Shown in pieces: positions 54,030-63,836 of a DNA stretch of 64,000 bases. The stretch lies in NCBI RefSeq assembly GCF_030547545.1, contig NZ_JAUOQE010000017.1:28018-92017 (forward strand), given 5' to 3'. Positions within the stretch are counted from its first letter, which is position 1. Each line of letters opens with the position of its first letter. The translations under genes and the position numbers were made by a program. The notes under the pieces are model-generated. The model ran no database searches, was not told the DNA's origin, and worked only from the letters and a program-made list of their open reading frames with translations. This DNA is from Amphritea sp. 1_MG-2023 (GTDB taxonomy: Bacteria; Pseudomonadota; Gammaproteobacteria; Pseudomonadales; Balneatricaceae).

Positions 54030-57000
54030 TTATTGCACTGACTCAGTATCAGCAAACATTAAGCGGTGGAAGGCCTCTTCAATCAGCTGCAAACGCGCTT
54101 GTTCCATCGGTTGCCCTTTGCGGTCACGGGGTATAGCGATATTGTGATCACCATTCACATAGAGAATATCAATCTCATCGTCCGGGCTTTCTGTCAGGCG
54201 AATCGCCAGTTTCTCAATGAGTACCGCATCAAGCACCGCATTATCGTATTGCACGCCATACTCCTCTCCAGCAATCACGCTCGGCAAGTTACGCCATACC
54301 ACCAGCACTTTCTGGCCATTGCGATTCGTGCCAAATACGGTACGGAACCACCATTTGCCCTCGGCATTGCGTTTCACCTTAGCTTGCCAGCGGCCAAACT
54401 CACCTTGGCTGAGTTCAGCATCAAAATAGATAGGCGCGGCGATATGCTCGACAGTGAGACCTAACAGGTAGTTAAACGTTTCCAGCAGATCTACGTTGAC
54501 GGATTTGGTTTCATCGCCACCAGCTGATCGAACTTTAAGTTCATACTTACTTGGTTCCAGGAACTGCTGAGTATTCAGAAGAGATTGAGAATCGCGAGTT
54601 TCCACATACAGCATATAGTTCAGCAGATAAGCTTCGCGCGCTTTGTCATTTTTATTTGAATCGGCAAACAAGTCTGACTTCTGAGTAAGAGCCAGATTGC
54701 CCAGAGCATCCTCATAGCTTTCCAGTCTTAGATACTTCATCAATACACTTTGATGCCCTTGAGATTCAGGCTTTCCATCTTTCCAGTGCGTAGAAAAAGA
54801 ACATTTTTTCATACGCGGCAATAGGGTTCTATCAAAATGATCTCCCATTTCAATAAGAATCATGTTTCGTGATTTTTCATCAATAAAGTTCTGCTGGAGC
54901 ACTGCATGGCCCGTAGTACCAGAGCCTGCAAAAATATCAACAATATTAGCTCCTTCATTTGTAGATATCTCAATCAACTTTCTAGCAACTGTTGTGGGCT
55001 TAGGGTTTGGAAACGTACCTCTCTCTCCAACAATATGGGACAATTCTTTCTCACCATCCGTGAAGTCATTAATCAATGATTTAACTATATTGGTACCAAC
55101 ATTTCGTAAGAACCTTTTAATCTGGGGCTTCTTCTTCTCATCAACACCAAAAGCGATCAAATGTTGCTCAGCTAAAGTATCGAAGTTAAGTACGTCGGGC
55201 TTTTCTGGATTAGGGCTTTGCCTCCATAACCATCCTCGCTCAGGATGACCGCAAGGCTTTCCAGTAACAGGGTGAAGAGGTTTGTAAAACCGATACTCAT
55301 CATTCCCTTCGGTTTTATGCTGAGATTTCAGGCTACTTGCATTGGGCCATGAGGGGTTATCTTCACGCCAAAGCCAAATTTCAGCATTACAACCTTTAGC
55401 GTTATCTTCAGAAACCCAATTCCCATCTGAATCCCGATAATCAGCATGCTTGTATTGAGTAATACCTTTCCAGGGATTATTCCTTTTAATATCATCATTC
55501 CACTCTAACCCTTGGGCTAAGCACTCATCTTTATAAGACGCTGCCTGTTCTTTATATAGTGCTCTTACTTTTTCTTGAACTATTTCAATTTTAGGGTATT
55601 CAATATTTAGCTCTTTCACTAGCTCGGTAATTTTAACAAAACCTGGCTTGCTTTCCCTATAAATATCTTCATTGATGGCTGATTCTTTATCTCTAGCAAA
55701 AGCCAGAACATATTCATGATTATGTGAAAAAGTTTTTGCATCATTATGTGTTGTGTTCTTTCCCCATATCAGATTATCCAGATAGTTTTTAGAACCAAAA
55801 ATCCCTTCCAATAAAGTCATAAGCTTATGTGACACACGATTATCTTCATCCTTGTCATCTATATGACAAAAGAGACTTCCACCTTTAGTCATTAAGCCTT
55901 TACTCTTTTGAAAACGGTCTTCTAGCATCGTAATCCAAGAAGAGTTCCTAAAAGAATCTTTATATATAAAGTCGTCTCCCCCTGAGTTATATGGAGGATC
56001 TGTCAATACAAGCTCAACGTCTTCTTTGTATTTTCCTTCTAGCAAGGATAATGCTTGAAAATTTTCAGAATGGATAATCAAGCCGGAACATTCATCATCA
56101 AGCATTTCTAAAGATGCTAATATTCTTTCTTTAAAAGATTGATCAAAATATTTAGTATCTACAACAAGTGTGGGCTTGTCCTGTAATGTTGTTTCTCTCA
56201 GGCCTATTTGGGAATTATCACTCGATATAAAGTTAAACCTTACCCATTCATCCCACTGTTCGTTATTATCAATAACTATTGAAACGAGGTCCCGTTCTCC
56301 AATTATCTTATCCATTGATATTAAGAAATTCGTCTCAGTTACAAACTTCTTTTTCAGCCACAGTTTCTTCTGGAAATTTTCCAGTTGAGCCAAAAAAGCG
56401 ATGATTTTTTCACCCAGGGTACGTATCACTTCAATTTTGCTTAACAAGGGAGCTAAGCGGGCAGTATCATTTTTCAGTGAGGCAATATCTGCCCAATCGA
56501 GCAGCTCGTTTTTGATATAAAAATCCAGCTCGCGGGTCAAAAAGCCATCTAGGTCTTTATGGATAAAGTAATCAAAGCTGTTTTTCTTGGTGTAATTGTT
56601 CAGCTGACCTTGCAGGATAGGGTAGTCGGCCAGTTCACCGTCCGCTTTGCGATAGGGCTGCTTAAGGGCTTGTTGCCAAATATCCGGCAGTTCAGTATCA
56701 GCTGAAAGCAGGCGATTGACTGTAATCGTTCTTAGGTGATCTTGGGTCGGTGCTTTTTTCTGTGCCGCCGCAGTAGCCTTGTCTTTTACCTCCGGCGTCC
56801 AGTCATTCTCTGTTGCAGCCCGGAAATGGAAGCGCAGCTGTAGCTCCTGAAAAACACTGCCGTCTTCACCCGGTTCGCCATCAATCAGTTCAAAGGATTG
56901 TCCTCGATCCAGTACAAAAACACGTTTATTGTCATCGCCTTCCTTGTTATTGTCTTTTGCACCTGCCTCGGCATCTACCAATTTAAAATGCACACGAAGC

Positions 57001-57569
57001 GGATCTTCACCAATGCCAGCTTCAGGATTTAGCCGGAAGGTATAGTCACGCAGGGTTTCACTGCTTTTAATGTAATACTGGTCTTTATTGGCCCAGTGCA
57101 ATACCACTTCTTCCCCTTGGTAGGGAATCGCGTAGGTGCCGTCTTTGTAGACACGACGAGAGAGGAAGTCCCCTTCATCGTAGTAGCGGTTAAAGAAGGT
57201 CACCAGGGCGTCGTAGACCTCGCCTTCTTCACGGGCCAGATCAAAGTTATCCGAGAGCTTAGCTTTTAGTTCCTGCACTTTGGGCAGAGAGTCTGGATCT
57301 ATATCTCGTGCTTTTGCACCCTGTACGGCTTTTTCAAGTTCCTGCTCAATCTGGGTCTTATCCTGAGTGGCGAACCCTTTAAACGCCTCTTTGGTGATAT
57401 TCGGCAGATCTCGCTCAATAAAGCGGTTAATGTCATCTTTGCGGGCGTGCATGATGCGATACAATCCGAAGTCCAACTCAGGTTGATTCAGTTGGAACAT
57501 TTCGCGTAGCAGGCTGGCAAATTGCTTTCTACGCTGCTCTGCTTTTAGCTGTTGGGTACTGTTACTCAT
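54030..57569 (-). CDS. Beta-class N6-adenine DNA methyltransferase, type III Mod-like but much enlarged
   Basis: 1179 residues, about twice a normal type III Mod. Motif IV TDPPYNSGG near residue 524 precedes motif I DIFAGSGTTGHAVL near 880, the beta-class order, with the target-recognition region between. The ~500-residue N-terminal extension (MFQLNQPELDFGLYRIMHARKDDINRF...) and ~270-residue C-terminal part are outside the catalytic domain. Should methylate adenine in host sites. ATG 57569 (MSNSTQQ) with AGGA 7 bases upstream is preferred over ATG 57674, whose extension overlaps the SNF2 gene. The 54.8-56.4 kb centre is visibly more A+T-rich than both ends. Confidence 0.9.
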   Translation of the reverse strand: MSNSTQQLKAEQRRKQFASLLREMFQLNQPELDFGLYRIMHARKDDINRFIERDLPNITKEAFKGFATQDKTQIEQELEKAVQGAKARDIDPDSLPKVQELKAKLSDNFDLAREEGEVYDALVTFFNRYYDEGDFLSRRVYKDGTYAIPYQGEEVVLHWANKDQYYIKSSETLRDYTFRLNPEAGIGEDPLRVHFKLVDAEAGAKDNNKEGDDNKRVFVLDRGQSFELIDGEPGEDGSVFQELQLRFHFRAATENDWTPEVKDKATAAAQKKAPTQDHLRTITVNRLLSADTELPDIWQQALKQPYRKADGELADYPILQGQLNNYTKKNSFDYFIHKDLDGFLTRELDFYIKNELLDWADIASLKNDTARLAPLLSKIEVIRTLGEKIIAFLAQLENFQKKLWLKKKFVTETNFLISMDKIIGERDLVSIVIDNNEQWDEWVRFNFISSDNSQIGLRETTLQDKPTLVVDTKYFDQSFKERILASLEMLDDECSGLIIHSENFQALSLLEGKYKEDVELVLTDPPYNSGGDDFIYKDSFRNSSWITMLEDRFQKSKGLMTKGGSLFCHIDDKDEDNRVSHKLMTLLEGIFGSKNYLDNLIWGKNTTHNDAKTFSHNHEYVLAFARDKESAINEDIYRESKPGFVKITELVKELNIEYPKIEIVQEKVRALYKEQAASYKDECLAQGLEWNDDIKRNNPWKGITQYKHADYRDSDGNWVSEDNAKGCNAEIWLWREDNPSWPNASSLKSQHKTEGNDEYRFYKPLHPVTGKPCGHPERGWLWRQSPNPEKPDVLNFDTLAEQHLIAFGVDEKKKPQIKRFLRNVGTNIVKSLINDFTDGEKELSHIVGERGTFPNPKPTTVARKLIEISTNEGANIVDIFAGSGTTGHAVLQQNFIDEKSRNMILIEMGDHFDRTLLPRMKKCSFSTHWKDGKPESQGHQSVLMKYLRLESYEDALGNLALTQKSDLFADSNKNDKAREAYLLNYMLYVETRDSQSLLNTQQFLEPSKYELKVRSAGGDETKSVNVDLLETFNYLLGLTVEHIAAPIYFDAELSQGEFGRWQAKVKRNAEGKWWFRTVFGTNRNGQKVLVVWRNLPSVIAGEEYGVQYDNAVLDAVLIEKLAIRLTESPDDEIDILYVNGDHNIAIPRDRKGQPMEQARLQLIEEAFHRLMFADTESVQ

Positions 57570-57658
57570 GCAAAATCCTGTTCTGTGTTCGTATCGCAAA
57601 ATAAATAGGGCAGCCAAGATATATAAGGCTGCCCAAAGAGTGCATTCTTTTTGCTGGG

Positions 57659-60547
57659 TCAAATAAGACGCCAACGAATCCTAAATAGCTGGTGGCTACT
57701 ACTTCGTTGATGCATTTGCTGCTCCAGCGCTTCGATTAACTGGTCCCGTCGAGCCTCTATTTGGTCTTCAACATCGAATATGTCTTGCCGCTGGTGTCGC
57801 TGCTTACGCTCTAGCTGCTTCAATTCTTCTTGTGCTTGTTTTTGCTCTTCAACAGATTCTGCAACTCTTGTACGTCGTTTCGCATCCTTTATGCGGGCAC
57901 GTGTCTCTTCGAGTTGCTGTTCTGCACTTAAAAGCTGGTCATCTGCCCAAGCATCGAGTTTGTCACGTTCGCGCTGAAAATACTGGTTGTTTTCGTCTAG
58001 CACCCGGCTCAATGTGGCGTCTAGCTGTCTCTTAACGGTGTTGGCGAAGTATTCCGATAGTTCATTATCCTGCTTTATTGAACTTAAATTGTCGACATTG
58101 CCACTTAGTTGAAATAACAGCTCGCATTGCTCCTGGTCCAGTTGCTGTCGATCATCCGTTATCGCCGTAAACACAAGGTGTTCTTCTCGTTGAAAACTAT
58201 CTAACTCCAACTGGTTAAGTTCTAACCAGCCCGACTTTCCACGCACTTTTTTAAGGCCCGCAAGTTTTACATGATGACCCGTTAAATTAAAGTCTATTTC
58301 AACAGTTGGGGTATCGATTCGTCGACCCGTATCGAGGACGTACTCACCTAATGGGTGGCTTAAGCGATAGAGATAGGTGTGCTCTGGGGGCTGCTGGCCT
58401 TTTCTAATCAACGCATAGGGCCCTTTTTTGAACTTATCGAGTGGCGATTCAATGAGTTCAAAAGTCAGCTGATCATCGTTAAATTCGGCATTGGCGCGCA
58501 GTTGATGTCGAGTAAGTTGCCAGAATAACCGGCTTATACGATCAAGCTGCTGCTCTGCCCGTTCACGTTGGATCTTAAGTAGGTCATGAATACGAGCATC
58601 AAAGTGCTCTAGTAACTTTTCTTGTGTTTCTTGCATCTTTTTATTAATGCTGTCTTCGAGTTCTTTTTGCAGGGTGTTGAAGGCTGTCTCGATCTCCATT
58701 TCGCTACGACAGGTGTTATAAATTTCAGCAATGCGTTTTTCGAAGTCCACCCCAGATTCTATCTGGCCGATCACCTCGTCTGACGCGCCAAATAGGCCAT
58801 CAAAGAGATGAAATTTTTCACTTAATAATTCTAGTACCCGCCGATCAGCATCATTTTTCTGGTTAAGGAAATTGATTACGACGACGTCAAACTTCTGCCC
58901 ATAACGGTGGCAGCGGCCAATCCGTTGTTCGACTCGCTGGGGGTTCCAAGGGAGGTCGTAGTTGATGACTAGACTGCAAAACTGGAGGTTAACACCCTCG
59001 GCGGCAGCTTCAGTGGCGATCAATACTTCTGCATCTTCTCGAAAGTGTTCAATTAAAGCCGTACGTCGGTCTACGGCGGGGCTTCCTGTAACTTGGTCCG
59101 ACCCAGTATTTTGTTTTAGCCAGCGTTTATAGATAGCACTGTCGGCAGCAGAGTTGTTGCTGCCAGAAAAAGTGACTACCTTATCTTGGAAACCATGTCT
59201 TTCAAGATATTGCAGCAGATAGTCTTGGGTGCGGCGGCTTTCTGTAAAAACAACGGCTTTACGTTGAGCGCCTTCGGCCATGTGCTGAAAACCTTGTTCC
59301 AATGCGATAAGTAGAGCTTCAGACTTGGCGTCTTCTTTAATGCGTTGAGCAAGTTCAAGGTATTGCTCTAGCTCGGCTATTTCAGCCTTGAGTTGTTCGA
59401 GCACAACGGGTGTTTCATTGTTCACGCCAGGCTCTACAGAATTGGCTGTGTACTGGGCTTCCTCTTCAGCGGCTTCATCTAATAGCTCGCCCTCAAACTC
59501 TTCAGAGCCTATTAGTTGCTCAAGCCAGTTATCATCTGTTACTTGCTGTTCTTCCAACTGTTTAAGGCGAACAATCATTGTTTTTAGGGTGTTGATAATG
59601 GCATGTGTTGAAGAAGCTAAGAGTTTGCGCACAACCAGCGTGACAAGGTGACGTTGCTGCTTAGGCACTCCGTAGCTAAATTCCCGTTGTAAATATGCTG
59701 ATACTAGGTAGTAAAGGCGTTGCTCATCGTCGGAAGGGGTAAAGGGAACGGTGAGAGCTTTGCGCTCGGTATAGCGAATGTATTCCAAAACTTGTTTTCG
59801 TAGTGTCCGCTTTACAAAATCTTTTAAACGCTCACGCAGCCCTTCAAGGTCTTCTCCTCCTCGTAGGTACTGACGACGGAAACTAGTGACATCGCCGAAA
59901 AGCTGTTTATCGATGACGGTTGATAACCCGTATAGCTCCATCAGCGAGTTTTGTAGAGGTGTGGCGGTCAGTAGGAGCTTATGACAAGCGCCGAAGGCTT
60001 TTTTAATAGCTTGCCCTGTTTGGTGGCTATCACGGTGAGCGTTGCGTAGCTTGTGAGCTTCATCGAATACAACTAGATCCCAAGGGATTAGTTTTAATTT
60101 ATCGGATGCCCTTGCCGCAAAATTGTATGAAACGACAGTTATCGTTGCTTGATTGAATGGATCTGAAATGCCTTGTTTACGGAGCTCTTTGTATGTTTTG
60201 GCATCGAGTACTTGAGATGGAAGATGAAACTTATCTTTAAGCTCGTTAGCCCATTGTTTTCTGAGTGCTGCAGGGCAAACCACGATAAGTCTACGCCGGC
60301 GTTCAGCCCAATACTGTGAAAGCACTAATGCGGCTTCTATAGTTTTACCAAGGCCAACTTCATCGGCCAGTATAACCCCTTTAACTAATGGATTCTGAAG
60401 GGCAAAAAGCGCTGCATCGATCTGGTGAGGGTTTAGGTCTACTGAAGCATCGAAGAGTGATTGACTGATACGATCGACATCTCCACCACGGCGTTGGCGG
60501 GTCAGTTCGTAGGCGAAGTACTTTGCATGGTAGTCGGTAATCTGCAT
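57659..60547 (-). CDS. SNF2/RapA-type helicase with long coiled-coil C-terminus
   Basis: 962 residues. SNF2 motifs: LNPHQIDAALFAL, Walker A DEVGLGKTIEA (Lys68), DEAH at ~162-165, LLLTATPLQNSLMELYGL, AAAEGVNLQFCSLVINYDLPWNPQRVEQRIGRCHRYGQ (motifs V-VI). Residues ~380-410 are acidic. The C-terminal ~120 residues are charged coiled coil (ARIKDAKRRTRVAESVEEQKQ). Likely a dsDNA translocase serving the methyltransferase and nuclease encoded downstream. Similar stand-alone SNF2 helicases occur in DISARM and other defence clusters. Confidence 0.9.
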   Translation of the reverse strand: MQITDYHAKYFAYELTRQRRGGDVDRISQSLFDASVDLNPHQIDAALFALQNPLVKGVILADEVGLGKTIEAALVLSQYWAERRRRLIVVCPAALRKQWANELKDKFHLPSQVLDAKTYKELRKQGISDPFNQATITVVSYNFAARASDKLKLIPWDLVVFDEAHKLRNAHRDSHQTGQAIKKAFGACHKLLLTATPLQNSLMELYGLSTVIDKQLFGDVTSFRRQYLRGGEDLEGLRERLKDFVKRTLRKQVLEYIRYTERKALTVPFTPSDDEQRLYYLVSAYLQREFSYGVPKQQRHLVTLVVRKLLASSTHAIINTLKTMIVRLKQLEEQQVTDDNWLEQLIGSEEFEGELLDEAAEEEAQYTANSVEPGVNNETPVVLEQLKAEIAELEQYLELAQRIKEDAKSEALLIALEQGFQHMAEGAQRKAVVFTESRRTQDYLLQYLERHGFQDKVVTFSGSNNSAADSAIYKRWLKQNTGSDQVTGSPAVDRRTALIEHFREDAEVLIATEAAAEGVNLQFCSLVINYDLPWNPQRVEQRIGRCHRYGQKFDVVVINFLNQKNDADRRVLELLSEKFHLFDGLFGASDEVIGQIESGVDFEKRIAEIYNTCRSEMEIETAFNTLQKELEDSINKKMQETQEKLLEHFDARIHDLLKIQRERAEQQLDRISRLFWQLTRHQLRANAEFNDDQLTFELIESPLDKFKKGPYALIRKGQQPPEHTYLYRLSHPLGEYVLDTGRRIDTPTVEIDFNLTGHHVKLAGLKKVRGKSGWLELNQLELDSFQREEHLVFTAITDDRQQLDQEQCELLFQLSGNVDNLSSIKQDNELSEYFANTVKRQLDATLSRVLDENNQYFQRERDKLDAWADDQLLSAEQQLEETRARIKDAKRRTRVAESVEEQKQAQEELKQLERKQRHQRQDIFDVEDQIEARRDQLIEALEQQMHQRSSSHQLFRIRWRLI

Positions 60548-60679
60548 AAATCATCCCTAGTCCTTGGGGTATCGAGAAGCCCATTCTGCTTTAATACCGC
60601 TCTTAGATCAAAAGATTACCCGCCAAGACTGGGATAAGCCGCTCTGTGTTGCCTTAAGTACAGTCCAGAGCGGTTGTCA

Positions 60680-62389
60680 TCAGTATCTTTCTGAGGTCAT
60701 TTTTAAGCTTGAAATTTCCTCAGTCAGTCGCGTGAGTTTATCCTCAATGGCACTTAGTCGGTCGATTAGCTGATTAGTTGGCACGTCTTCCGCTTGGATA
60801 TACGTGGCTCGGTCTAAATCAAACCAGTCATTTTTTGCTATCTCGACAGAGGCAATGGCTCTGTCACCGTCATAACGGCGTCCTGCTCGTTGTAAAATAG
60901 CGTCTTTTAGTGCGTTTTTACTATCTTTTTCACCGTGATTGATGAAGATGCTGGCGGGTTTCGAGTCTTTAGCAAACGCCCCTAAAGTAAAGATATAGTC
61001 TAGTAGTTTATGTTGGTCGGCATGACCGGAATAATACCCAGACATATTGATGACTTGAGCCAGGTTGCTTTTATTTCCTGTGCGTTCAGCCTGTTCTAAA
61101 AGCTGACGCCCTTGTGAATTAGATGACTGATAGCCAGTCAGAATAATCGTATTTTTAGGATCTCGTTTCATCCTATTGATATAGGCAACAACGGGCCCAT
61201 TGTCGCACATGCCCGAGCTAGCAATAATTGCGGCATACCGATTAATCGCATATTGATAGCGGTCTTCTGATTTTTTTTTCTTGATGTCATCTGGGCGAAG
61301 ATGCCTAAGTATATGTCCATGTCTGTAGATGCAGCCGTTATCCGTCAGGTCTCTGAAAATTTGGCTGCACTCTCGATCAGAGCAGCCCAACCTGTCAGCG
61401 AGATTGGAATTAAGGTATTGGTATTTACCATTTGATAACCTTTTCGATAGTTGTGATGCATAGACTTTATTTATACGGCTCGCTAGTGGGCTATCACATA
61501 AAACCTTCAATGGGTTTTCGTAACGGTCGGTATCGTCTTTTTTGGGGATAAGGTTTCCCATCAAATTTGCATATTCACTTTCGCCCCAGTTCTTCCATTG
61601 CCAGGTTAATAAATCCATTATGATTTCTTGTGTGCGATGGAACGAGAACGCAGGTATTAATACCGTACCGCCCTTACGGTATGCAGTATCACTGATGATC
61701 GCACCAAGGGTATTAACGCGCTTGTCCGAGCTTTTAAAAGAAGAGTCTCTTTCGGCTGCGCCATATGTCGACTCCATGACAATATAATCGGCTTTAGGGT
61801 ATGGGCAGTGATCATCTTTAAGTAACGGAAGGTAGGCGTTATCTTCCATTTGGCAGCCAATGTCTCCACTGAAATAGATGCTTTTTAGATCGTTGGGGGC
61901 TTCTGCTTTCGACCATGTTAAAGAGATTCCACAGGCTCCGAGGACATGACTGCTTCGCTTAAAGGTTGCTGATAGGCCGTTGGCTAAGCGGAGCGTTTTG
62001 TTCCAATGAAATTCTCCGGCATCAATGACATGCCATTTGATTAGATTAACGTCAGCTTCATAAAATAGATCGTTTATTTTGGCCGCATCCCTGAGCATAA
62101 GCTCTGCAACTTCTTTGGTGGCTTGTGTGCAATAAACCCAGCCTTTAAAACCGCTTTTAATTAGCTTTGGTAGCAATCCACAATGGTCGATGTGGGCGTG
62201 TGTAAGCAATACGTACTGGATATGCTTGGCATTGAACTCGAATGGTTGGTAGTTTTTCCATTCTTCTTCGTGGGTGCCTTGGTTCATACCACAGTCTACT
62301 AAGAGCTGTGTATTGGAATCTGTATGCCATAACCATGAACAAGATCCAGTTACACCTTCAGACGCACCGATAAATTTTACTTTCAACAT
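60680..62389 (-). CDS. Beta-CASP metallo-beta-lactamase fold nuclease (CPSF73-like)
   Basis: 569 residues. Metallo-beta-lactamase metal motifs: DCGMNQG, HAHIDHCG (~63-70), SHVLGA, FSGDIG; beta-CASP motifs: MESTYG (A), PAFSFHRTQE (B), SGHAD (C), plus INHGE typical of the RNA-specificity C-terminal region. These enzymes are usually RNA endo/exonucleases (CPSF73, RNase J-like) or, in the SNM1 branch, DNA nucleases. An insert of ~100 residues (~290-395) and a coiled C-terminal tail are extra. Not usual in R-M loci. Ends 132 bases before the SNF2 gene, starts 24 bases after the HTH gene. Confidence 0.9.
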   Translation of the reverse strand: MLKVKFIGASEGVTGSCSWLWHTDSNTQLLVDCGMNQGTHEEEWKNYQPFEFNAKHIQYVLLTHAHIDHCGLLPKLIKSGFKGWVYCTQATKEVAELMLRDAAKINDLFYEADVNLIKWHVIDAGEFHWNKTLRLANGLSATFKRSSHVLGACGISLTWSKAEAPNDLKSIYFSGDIGCQMEDNAYLPLLKDDHCPYPKADYIVMESTYGAAERDSSFKSSDKRVNTLGAIISDTAYRKGGTVLIPAFSFHRTQEIIMDLLTWQWKNWGESEYANLMGNLIPKKDDTDRYENPLKVLCDSPLASRINKVYASQLSKRLSNGKYQYLNSNLADRLGCSDRECSQIFRDLTDNGCIYRHGHILRHLRPDDIKKKKSEDRYQYAINRYAAIIASSGMCDNGPVVAYINRMKRDPKNTIILTGYQSSNSQGRQLLEQAERTGNKSNLAQVINMSGYYSGHADQHKLLDYIFTLGAFAKDSKPASIFINHGEKDSKNALKDAILQRAGRRYDGDRAIASVEIAKNDWFDLDRATYIQAEDVPTNQLIDRLSAIEDKLTRLTEEISSLKMTSERY

Positions 62390-62413
62390 GACTCTTCCTT
62401 GTATTCGTTTTGG

Positions 62414-63748
62414 TTAAATAATAATGGCACCAGGGACATAGCCACCATGCTTGGCTATGTCTTTTTTTATGTCGTTTAGCGGAAGCTCGGGTAATGTTAG
62501 CCACTTCCTCATTTCATCGAGCTCTTTGAATAGCTGCAGGCCTGCTATGTTAGGGATAACAATAAACCGTTCAGGGGCATGTATCACCTCGCTATACCTA
62601 TTTTCATAGCTACCTAATGAAAGCAGCAGCGCATAGTCGCAGTTATCTTTGAGGAATAATGAAATCTCATAAGTTGTCCAACGATCAACCGACAGTGAGT
62701 TTTCATCCTTTTCATCCGGTGACTTTAATCTGTTATCGCTTAAAAGCAGTGGGTAGGTCCAATCAGGTCTGTTCTCAATGTCGGGGAAGAATATTTCTTC
62801 GATGCCGGATAGCCCGAGCTTAGGTTCAGTGAATCGACCTTCATGAGACCAGATTTTTTCGCCGGTGATCACATAATCTTTCATTTCTTCGGTCGATTCT
62901 TGAATCTTTGTTGCGCTGCCAAGAGTTGGTAAGTCGGACTCGCGGAAATGCTTTTCTAACACACCAATCAAAAACAAACTCATCGCCAGCAGTGAAGAAA
63001 GCTTAAGCCCATGTTCCTCCAGCAACTTGTCCAGACTTCCATCTGAGGAGAGGTGGTTGTTTTTTCCATCCGGGGTGATTTTATTTATGTCACTAATACA
63101 GTAATAGCTTGTACTGCCCATCATCCGATAGATAGTATCTGGATCATTATATGTATTTCTAAGCTTGTCCAAATACAATCTGGCCTGTATGAGCCATTTA
63201 GAGAATTTTGGCGTTTTTATTACAGCTAGTAGTTTGTCTAGTTTTTCCTTTCTGAACTCAGCTGAAAAGTACTTTTTCCGTGCCCTAGCTTTTTGAACAG
63301 TGTCTCTTTCATTCATGCTTAGATGTTCATCACCACTCTCTGTAAATGCTTCATGAGCGAAGAGGGCATCATCGTCTTCACCAATGATTGCGATCTGGTC
63401 TGCGACTGAGTTACGAAATTGGCTAGAATGATACAGACTAGAGACTTTTCTGAAATGCCGCGTTTTTGAGGTCGAAGGTTCTAATTCAATAAAAGATTTA
63501 ATGCTATCCCTTTCTTCGGCACATACAAACAGTCCTGGCTTAGCTCTCGGTTGTCCATATTCCGCAATTAAAGTATCTGCTTCATGTTGACTTAAGCGCC
63601 ACTCCTTTCTTCTTCCCTCTGATATCCTGGGAGGAGGTACGTCTATAAATTTGGCAACTTTCGTTGCCGTCATATTTGAGCTTGCGCTGACGGCATGGTC
63701 CAAAAGTCTCTTAGTATCTTCTAAAGAGAGTTTGTCTGATCTAGGCAT
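62414..63748 (-). CDS. HTH-domain protein of unknown function, first gene of the island cassette
   Basis: 444 residues from ATG 63748 (MPRSDKLSLEDTKRLL); an ATG at 63784 could add twelve residues, but neither has a strong ribosome site. Residues ~15-65 (AVSASSNMTATKVAKFIDVPPPRISEGRRKEWRLSQ) form a phage-repressor-like helix-turn-helix. The remaining ~380 residues match no family I recognise; one hydrophobic helix (LSSLLAMSLFLIGVLE) is near the middle. A large palindrome directly upstream suggests that it represses its own operon. It could instead recognise phage DNA or proteins. Confidence 0.75.
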   Translation of the reverse strand: MPRSDKLSLEDTKRLLDHAVSASSNMTATKVAKFIDVPPPRISEGRRKEWRLSQHEADTLIAEYGQPRAKPGLFVCAEERDSIKSFIELEPSTSKTRHFRKVSSLYHSSQFRNSVADQIAIIGEDDDALFAHEAFTESGDEHLSMNERDTVQKARARKKYFSAEFRKEKLDKLLAVIKTPKFSKWLIQARLYLDKLRNTYNDPDTIYRMMGSTSYYCISDINKITPDGKNNHLSSDGSLDKLLEEHGLKLSSLLAMSLFLIGVLEKHFRESDLPTLGSATKIQESTEEMKDYVITGEKIWSHEGRFTEPKLGLSGIEEIFFPDIENRPDWTYPLLLSDNRLKSPDEKDENSLSVDRWTTYEISLFLKDNCDYALLLSLGSYENRYSEVIHAPERFIVIPNIAGLQLFKELDEMRKWLTLPELPLNDIKKDIAKHGGYVPGAIII

Positions 63749-63804
63749 AGTTGATTCTCGTCGTTGATTGGTAAGACGAATCATACAGAAAAATAAATTT
63801 AAAT

Positions 63805-63836
63805 TAATTACGTTATTAACGTTATTAACGTAATTA
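63805..63836. promoter_or_regulatory. 32-bp palindromic operator candidate upstream of the cassette
   Basis: Arms TAATTACGTTA and TAACGTAATTA around TTAACGTTAT, itself nearly symmetric, so TTAACG repeats within the arms. A second perfect palindrome GTAATTAATTAC lies at 63841-63852. Both are in the AT-rich region where the promoter of the 444-residue HTH gene must be. Confidence 0.75.

Noticed and set aside
49583..63748. DISARM or BREX system
   Set aside because: No DUF1998, PLD nuclease, PglZ or BrxC-like gene. The genes present fit neither gene set.
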